NCBI GenBank assembly: GCA_003427395.1
Contig: BFEA01000032.1
Location: forward strand, 88,215 to 111,420
Direction of reading: 5' to 3'
Source of the DNA: Chara braunii
Lineage: Eukaryota; Streptophyta; Charophyceae; Charales; Characeae
Length of the DNA stretch: 23,206 bases
Shown: in pieces, positions 17,691-23,206 of the stretch
How positions within the stretch are numbered: the stretch's first letter is position 1
Layout: each line of letters starts with the position of its first letter
Notes under the pieces: model-generated
Told to the model about the DNA's origin: nothing
Databases searched by the model: none
What the model saw: only the letters and a program-made list of their open reading frames with translations
Translations under genes and position numbers: made by a program

Positions 17691-18009
17691 CCTATCCCTA
17701 GACCATGTGGAGAAGAATGTGCGCACCACATAGATACTCTCAAACCACGTGTCGATGGCAGAGGTTGCTGGCCAGTGCCTAGATCGTTGTCCAGAGACTG
17801 CTTGTGTTAGAGTCTCTCTAGGCACTTCCATCACAGGTGTGGCAGACGAGTTGAAGGAGAGGATGCCTACATGGGCCAAGATGAAGAAGGACACAAAAGG
17901 ACAACTAGTTTTAGTGGATGTAGAGGTCTTTAGAGGACGAGTAGGGGCCTTGATAGATGGTGGGGCCACTCGTAGTTATATTAGCAGAAAAGCGTTGCAG
18001 AAGCTGTAA
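17677..18009 (+). pseudogene. pol: Element 2 protease region
   Basis: From about 17749 frame 1 reads AEVAGQCLDRCPETACVRVS and, further on, GQLVLVDVEVFRGRVGALID, matching the start of pol in element 1. The aspartic protease motif is D-G-G at 17956-17964 (LIDGGATRSYIS) instead of D-S/T-G: the catalytic Asp is kept, but the usual Ser/Thr is Gly. The frame ends at TAA 18007-18009 because of an indel; the following LNLKVQKLEDPIVS is in frame 2. Upstream (17677-17748) the matching frame is 3, so another indel lies near 17749. Confidence 0.8.
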
Positions 18010-18925
18010 GTTAAATTTGAAAGTCCAAAAGTTAGAAGACCCTATAGTCAGTATACTCGCAGACAATCACACTATGCGAGTCGAGGATTACGTAGAGGGA
18101 GTCCAGGCATACTTTCGCCTAGAGAAGAATGGGAAGGTGGAGAAAGTTCTCCATTCCCTGATTCTCCTCGTAGAGGACAGCCTCCCATTCGATATGGTCC
18201 TAGGAATGGACTGGGGAGAGGCAGCAGGGGCCACACTCCACCTGAGAGAGCACGAGTGTAGGATCCCTAGTCCAACAGGCGAAGTTAAGACGGCTCGTCT
18301 GTTTCATGTGTCAAGAGTAGACAACTCTCTGGCACATTATTGCCTCAGCGCTCCCGCGTTCGCGCGATTGGTGAAGGAGCAGCAATTAGAAGAACAGGTT
18401 TTTGTCACCTACGTTAGGCCGGTGACTGAGCCTCAAGAAGAAAAACCCATAGACCCTGCTATTGGCAAGCTGCTTGAGAAGTATGTAGATTTAGTTAAGC
18501 CGCCTACACGAGTAGTGCAGCGGCCTATCCAGCATCGCATTGAGATTGAGCCTGGCAGTAGGACTCATAAGGGAGCTATTTACAGAATGTCCCCAAGGGA
18601 GCTAGATGAGTTGTGCAAGCAGTTAGATGAGCTCCTCGAGAAGGGTTGGATTAGGCCCAGTTCGTCCCCATTTGGAGCACCTGTTCTTTTTGTCCCCAAG
18701 AAGGAGGGAGAGCGCGGGACGTGTATAGACTACAAGGGTCTTAATGCTATCACAGTTAAGAATGCAGAACCGCTGCTCCGTATAGATGACTTACTGGATC
18801 GGGTGCAGGGCTGCAAATATTTTTCAAAGATAGATTTGAAGTCCGGCTATCATCAGATAGAGGTTCATCCTGATGATCAGTATAAGACCGCGTTCTGGAC
18901 TAGATATGGGCACTATAGTTTATAG
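18010..18925 (+). pseudogene. pol: Element 2 reverse transcriptase, N-terminal part
   Basis: Frame 2 from KVQKLEDPIVS through LPFDMVLGMDWGEA (protease end), [36 protein letters not shown] and [14 protein letters not shown]. The sequence closely parallels element 1. It ends at TAG 18923-18925, where an indel near 18920 moves the reading to frame 1. The catalytic YLDD lies in the next piece, so no single frame encodes a complete RT. Confidence 0.92.
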
Positions 18926-19431
18926 TGATGCCTTTTGGACTAACCAATGCGCCAGCTACATTCCAGCGTTGTATAAATTATATGTTTAGGCCATGGTTAG
19001 ATAGATTTGTCGTAGTATACCTAGATGATATTCTAGTGTTTAGTAAGACCCTCAAGGAGCATGAGGGCCATCTGAGGCAGGTCTTGGAGAAGCTGAGAGA
19101 AGCTAACTTCAAGATCAACGCGAAGAAGTGTGAGTGGGCCAAGACGCAAGTCCTGTACTTAGACCACGTCTTAGATGGAGATGGCATAAAGTCTGAGGAC
19201 AGTAAGATAGCAGCGATCAGGGATTGGTCAACGCCCCGCACATTGACAGAATTGCGGTCGTTCTTAGGCCTAGCTAACTATTATAGGAAGTTCATCAGGA
19301 ACTTCTCCACTATTGTTGCACCCCTTCGCAGGTTACTAAAGAAAGAAACAATCTGGGAGTGGGATAGAGACTGTACATCGGCCCTGAAAAAGCCAAAGCA
19401 GGCCTTGTTAAAGTATCCAGTCCTCAGGTAG
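18925..19431 (+). pseudogene. pol: Element 2 reverse transcriptase, C-terminal part
   Basis: Frame 1: [15 protein letters not shown], catalytic YLDD box at 19018-19029 (VVVYLDDILVFS), then KKCEWAKTQVLYLDHVLDGD (element 1 has LGH where this has LDH), and LRSFLGLANYYRKFI. It ends at TAG 19429-19431, just before the RNase H domain, where a further indel and a TGA (about 19436) occur. Confidence 0.92.
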
Positions 19432-20177
19432 CTGATTGATCTTTACCTTTTGTTGTCACCACTGACGCAAGTCAGTATGGAATAGGTGTTGTGTTACAGC
19501 AAGATGATGGCAATGGGTATAGACCCGTAGAGTTCATGTCTATTAGGTTGCCTTCAGAGAAGCTCACGACATCTACCTATGAGAGGGAACTCTACGCTCT
19601 CAGGCAAGCTTTAGACCATTGGAAGCACTACTTGCTTGGGAGGCACTTCAAAGTCTATTTAGACCACGAGACGTTGCGGTGGCTGAAGACTCAGGCCAAG
19701 ATGACACCTAAGCTTACTAGGTGGGCCGTAGAGATAGATCAGTTTGATTTTGAGCTCAAGCCAGTTAAAGGGAAGTACAACGTAGTTGCGGATGCTCTGA
19801 GTAGGAGGGCTGATTACTTTAGAGCGATAGTTCACCATCTGGATATAGGGAGAGACCTGCAACAGAAAATTAAAGAAGCGTATGCGCAGGACCCTATCTA
19901 TAGTGATCTCCTCAAGAAAGTTAAGGAGTCTCCAGAAACTGAACCAGATTACCGCACTACAGATGGATTATTGTTTGAGAAGACTAATGTAGCTGACCGC
20001 TTGTGCGTTCCCAATAGTGACGAGATCTGTAGTTTGATCTTAGGAGAATGTCACGACACAGAGGGACGTTTCGGTTGGCGAAAGACACTAGCCAACCTCA
20101 TGCGCGCGTATATATGGCCTAGTATGAAGACCGACTGCATAGAGTGTGCGCAGTTGCAAAGTCTGTCAGAGAAATAA
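19432..20177 (+). pseudogene. pol: Element 2 RNase H and integrase zinc domain
   Basis: Frame 3: SLPFVVTTDASQYGIGVVLQ, TYERELYALRQALDHWKHYL (keeping the Trp that is a stop in element 1), DHETLRWL and KGKYNVVADALSRR. The integrase N-terminus has its His pair written GECHDTEGRFG, so the second zinc His (His in element 1, EGHFG) is Arg here. An indel near 20150 puts the Cys pair (CKVCQRNK) out of frame, and the frame ends at 20177. Confidence 0.9.
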
Positions 20178-20613
20178 GACTACTACTCGTGCCCCTCTAG
20201 GTCTTCAGACCTTTGCCTATTCCCGACAAACCTGGAGATTCAGTGTCCATTGACTTCATGGACACAAGTGTCAAGAGTAGGCACGGCAAGAGCCAAGTCA
20301 TGGTTATAGTTCATAGGTTTAGCAAATATGCAGTTTTTGTCCCTCTACCTGTAGAGGCACGAACAGACTTGGTAGTTTAGAAGTTCTTTAATCATTGGGT
20401 CAGTGAACATGGTATACCGTTGTCGATAGTTAACGACAGAGACACCAGGTTCACCAGTCAGAACTGGTAGGAACTAATGAAAGTTTATGGGTCGAAGTTG
20501 TTAATGTCATCTGGTCGCCATCCGAGACCAACGGTCAAACTGAACAGATGAATAAGATCCTGCAACAAGTTCTCATAATGTAAATTAGGCCCGATGAGAT
20601 CAACTGGGATGAG
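20178..20613 (+). pseudogene. pol: Element 2 integrase catalytic core, broken
   Basis: The core is recognisable only by switching frames: SIDFMDTSVKSRHGKSQVM with first catalytic Asp at 20252, FFNHWVSEHGIPLSIVNDRD with the second Asp, and NGQTEQMNKILQQ with the Glu. In-frame stops occur near 20378 (TAG), 20468 (TAG, Gln in element 1) and 20581 (TAA, Tyr in element 1), with indels near 20205 and 20525. It cannot encode an active enzyme. Confidence 0.88.
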
Positions 20614-21333
20614 ATGCTCCCAAAGGTAGCCAGTGCCTACAATAACAGTGTGCACCTAGCCACGTGTCGCACTCCCAACGAGCTGCACAAGTCCTTTAGA
20701 CCGCGTAGACCCTTTGAGGGACTGAAACGGGACCAGATTCAGAGGCTACCGCCCGGTACACGAGAGTTTGCGATACAGCACGAGAAAGAGATAGCTACTG
20801 TTGTAGATATCCTCAGGAAAGCCCAGCATAGAATGATAGAGCAAGCTAATAAGCATTGTCGCCCCTCACAGTTTCAAGTAGGCGACTTAGTTAAGTCCAA
20901 AAAATTCATTCCTGAGGAGAACATCTCGCAAAAGTTACTGCCTGCATACCGAGGCCCGTGGCCAGTCTTAGAAGTTAAGGGCGGAGAGGATGGACCGTCC
21001 TACACAGTTGAAATTCCAGCGCACCTCCACACCTACCCGGTGTTTCATGCGTCAAAGTTGCTGCCTTGTATCACAAGTCAACGTTTTCCGTCACGGAGGT
21101 CCATGATTCCTCCGGACATGGACGAAAGGTACGACATTGACAGCATCGTAGGTGAAGATATCTTCATAACAGGAGGCAAAGATCGTCCACAAAAACAGTA
21201 TAAAGTCAGGCTCACCTTTCAGGAACCAGAGGACGACCGCTGGTTTACACGAACAAAGCTTCAAGAGACAGCTCCCAATGTAGTTCGAGCCTATGAGAGA
21301 GATAAGAAAGGAAAAGGTCCTGCCTTGGACTAA
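20614..21333 (+). pseudogene. pol: Element 2 integrase C-terminus and chromodomain-like end
   Basis: An open 239-codon fragment in frame 1: LPKVASAYNNSVHLATCRTP, QHRMIEQANKHCRPSQFQVG, GDLVKSKKF (two residues, Trp-Val, missing compared with GDLVWVKSKEF in element 1), YRGPWPVLEV, VFHASKLLPC, then the chromodomain-like tail (YDIDSIVGEDIFITG ... KQYKVRLTF ... DRWFTR). It ends at TAA 21331-21333. It is a surviving fragment of pol, not an independent gene. Confidence 0.9.
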
Positions 21334-21370
21334 AGTATTCTTGGAGGACCTCGAATTTAGGCCGGCGGGA

Positions 21371-21386
21371 GTGAAATCGCTTTCAC
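21371..21386 (+). other. Hairpin 38 bp after element 2 pol
   Basis: GTGAAA (21371-21376), loop TCGC, TTTCAC (21381-21386), preceded by purine-rich GGCGGGA. The sequence between pol and the hairpin shares TTCT, GAGGAC and TCGAAT with the same region of element 1 (13946-13969), so the positions are homologous although the stems differ. Confidence 0.55.
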
Positions 21387-21594
21387 CTTTTTGTAGACAC
21401 AGATGCGGAGCCTAGGGCTCGATCCCCAGATCTCACCTTATGCTACCCTACCTGTGTACATTATCAAGTTGCCCCTGTGAGTCTTGAACCCGTGACCTGT
21501 GTGTTAGTAGTCGAGAGTTGTCTGTCGTAGGTCTGAGTGGTTGTCGGGTCTTGAACCTTAGACTTGTCGAAGTAGGGGTGATACCTGCATAGGG

Positions 21595-21687
21595 GTCATA
21601 GTTGTTGTAGTTCTGAAAGGTCAAGGTCATAGCTGCTACAGTCCTGAAAGGCCAAGGTCGTAGCTGCTACAGTCTTGAAAGGCCAAG
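21595..21687 (+). repeat. Three 31-bp tandem repeats
   Basis: Units 21595-21625, 21626-21656 and 21657-21687 each begin GTC(A/G)TAG(T/C)TG and end CTGAAAGG(T/C)CAAG (third unit TTGAAAGGCCAAG). Units 2 and 3 differ at two positions; unit 1 is more diverged. Confidence 0.92.
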
Positions 21688-22090
21688 TCCGCAAACTTCC
21701 GGAAGGTCCAGAAGTGGCCTTTCAAGTTTTTCTTCTCACGTTATACACAGTAGGCCAAAGGCAAGTGGGCAAGTGGTAAGTCCAACTTCGCTTAGTCGGC
21801 GGTACCCAGTCCCAGTCTTCCTTTGTACAGTCAGCAAGTACCATGAGGGACTGTGTGCACCATGGGCCCGGTGGAAAAGGGCAGACCAGCGACTTACAGA
21901 AGAATAAATCAAGAGGCAGTGTCCAGCCATTCATTGATTCGCTGCGTAAGCCATGCGGAAGCGCTGCCCCAGCGTCTTGTGCGAGGTGGTCTGCAGAGCG
22001 CCCGAAGTCAAAGTGGACCGGAAGAAGATAGCGTAGTCATAGTAGTAGTAGCGAGCGGCCATAGCCGCCATAGGTTAGAGATAGTTGTTA

Positions 22091-22109
22091 GTGTGTGTGT
22101 GTGTGTGTG
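22091..22109. repeat. Short (GT)n run
   Basis: About nine GT units. Confidence 0.9.
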
Positions 22110-22393
22110 ATACAGAGTGAGTGTGTGTGGGGTATTCAAGGTGATCCAGAGTTGAGTTGGTGTGAACGGTGGTGTTGGAAACAGTATCGAGAGTTGGGAT
22201 GTACAGGCGCTGATGCGCCATAGCCTGTTGATGCGACTATGCGTCCAAACTGTGTTCTCAATTTCCATATCTCTGAGTTTTGAGTGGGCGCTCTGCGCCA
22301 GTGTGAATTTGCCATCTGTTTGCATGAATGAAAAGTGAAGAATAAAGCGAGTCTGATTGCACTCTCCTCTCTTCTTCTATTGGATACGAGACA

Positions 22394-22857
22394 TTGTATC
22401 AGAGACCACATTCATGATTATTGGAGACATTGTTCAGCGGTGAGATTTCTTGTACTTCGACATCTGACGAGTATCTTCCAGACTGGGTTCATTACGCCGT
22501 TTTCTTTTTAAAAAAAAGGAAAGAAAGGAAAACAGAAGAAGATGCAAAGTTCGCCACGTTGTGTAGTCAGTCTGTGTGTTGTTAAAGCGCCCCAAATTCT
22601 CTCTCATTTCCTCCACAAATCATAACAAATCATCCATAACAAAAAAGTATAGATAGAGTCTGATAGACAATATAATAGAACATGCAAGGTTGGCCACGTT
22701 TGTGTGGTTCAGGGCCAAGTGCCCACACACCCGTCTGCCGCCGAAGCGGCACACTTGCACATATACATATATTTATTTGATCCATAAGAGGGCGGAGAGC
22801 AAAAAGAAGCTTACCTACGACAGAGGACTTCACCAGCAAGAAAGCACCGACCCCATC

Positions 22858-22860
<3 letters not shown>
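22394..22860. other. Unassigned right flank
   Basis: Starts with a sequence resembling a primer binding site (TTGTATCAGAGACC, 22394-22407). It contains two copies of a 19-bp motif (22542-22560 and 22682-22700) and an A-run near 22509-22517. No gag- or pol-like frame follows. Confidence 0.4.

Positions 22861-22925
<65 letters not shown>
22861..22925. repeat. (TG)n microsatellite
   Basis: About 32 TG units without interruption. Confidence 0.97.
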
Positions 22926-22926
<1 letters not shown>

Positions 22927-23133
22927 GTCATGTTCACTGTACACGACTGCACAAGTGTGTGTGTGTTCTCGATTGTCACCAGAAGAATTGTTTTTCCACC
23001 CAGATGATTAGATCCAAATTTGAAACAGCCTTACCTTGTAATCTTCTATAAGTTTACTAGATGACCTGTTGCAGCTTTGCTCGCAAAAACAAATATGACA
23101 GGGGATGAATTAATGGTGGAGCAACCGACCAAT

Positions 23134-23138
<5 letters not shown>
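22926..23138. other. Short non-coding stretch
   Basis: No gene or RNA recognised between the two microsatellites. Confidence 0.5.

Positions 23139-23202
<64 letters not shown>
23139..23202. repeat. (CT)n microsatellite at window end
   Basis: About 31 CT units followed by CTCCC. Confidence 0.97.
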
Positions 23203-23204
<2 letters not shown>

Positions 23205-23206
23205 CC

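Larger units (their letters stand above)
15610..21386 (+). mobile_element. Element 2: diverged, heavily decayed relative of element 1
   Basis: Same domain order and orientation as element 1, with clear protein similarity from the gag start to the chromodomain-like end, so both belong to one chromovirus lineage. It carries many stops and frameshifts, a gag inversion and a 25-bp duplication, and has no Ns. I bound it by the gag start and the post-pol hairpin because no LTR pair is visible; the true element is longer. Confidence 0.85.
21387..22393 (+). repeat. Possible 3' LTR-like flank of element 2
   Basis: Follows the post-pol hairpin, holds short tandem repeats (21595-21687) as the promoter part of an LTR might, and ends in ...GAGACA at 22393, next to a sequence like a primer binding site. 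No second copy of it is seen upstream of element 2, so LTR status is unproven. No gene recognised. Confidence 0.3.

Noticed and set aside
9181-20470. UAG reassigned to an amino acid, because many in-frame stops are TAG
   Set aside because: The aligned residue in the other element varies (Asp, Tyr, Asn, Trp, Gln, Arg), and both gag frames end at an equivalent TAG. Frameshifts are also present, so decay explains it better.
21487-21540. A B-box-like GGTTCAAGACTC on the minus strand as another SINE
   Set aside because: No A box at the right distance and no tail or shared core was found.
1-23206. A CRISPR array or bacterial-type operon
   Set aside because: The repeats are microsatellites and short tandem arrays without unique equal-length spacers, and all recognisable proteins are eukaryotic retroelement products.

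Overview
The window is nuclear DNA of a plant-type eukaryote, dominated by mobile elements. The lineage clues are two Ty3/gypsy chromovirus-type polyproteins, U6 snRNA pseudogenes, tRNA-like SINE heads, long (CA), (GT) and (CT) microsatellites and long homopolymers. A streptophyte alga such as a charophyte is my guess, but nothing in the sequence proves the genus. I see no convincing host protein-coding gene.

Left part (1-6241): a microsatellite, a 77-bp tandem repeat (1384-1531), a retroposed U6 snRNA copy with an A-tail (2100-2236), a tRNA-like SINE head (2479-2560), a G-run, a small repeat family ending in a perfect 24-bp inverted repeat (3216-3638), a SINE on the minus strand with an A/T-rich tail (3639-3850) and a 5'-truncated U6 fragment on the minus strand (4029-4086).

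Element 1 (about 6242-14023, plus strand): an LTR-like promoter region with six ~21-bp repeats and a TATA box, an initiator-Met-type primer binding site at 7204, a long leader, then gag and pol. Gag has a hydrophobic N-terminus, a charged coiled coil, a capsid region, an RG-rich segment and one CCHC knuckle. Pol carries protease, reverse transcriptase, RNase H, integrase and a chromodomain-like end. Stops and frameshifts break gag, PR, RT and RNase H, but the integrase to C-terminus part is open with a complete DD35E triad. Single-base Ns are scattered through this element only.

Intervening DNA (14024-15609): poly(A) runs, a third tRNA-like SINE with a ~90-nt A-tail, and a cluster of six TTGACC-like hexamers at ~12-bp spacing.

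Element 2 (15610-21386, plus strand): a diverged relative with the same domain order in head-to-tail orientation. It is much more decayed: gag stops, a ~238-bp internal inversion in gag, an exact 25-bp duplication in the zinc knuckle, and many pol frameshifts. Its right flank (21387-22400) has three 31-bp repeats and may be LTR. No paired LTRs are visible for either element.

The most interesting shared signals are: the gag N-terminus 'MD-x-YP ... RLxFPLGF' kept in both copies; a gag/pol junction in both where pol lies in the -1 frame, with an A-AAA-GG(G/C) heptamer followed 7-8 nt later by a hairpin over the gag stop; and a hairpin of different sequence but similar position just after pol in both.
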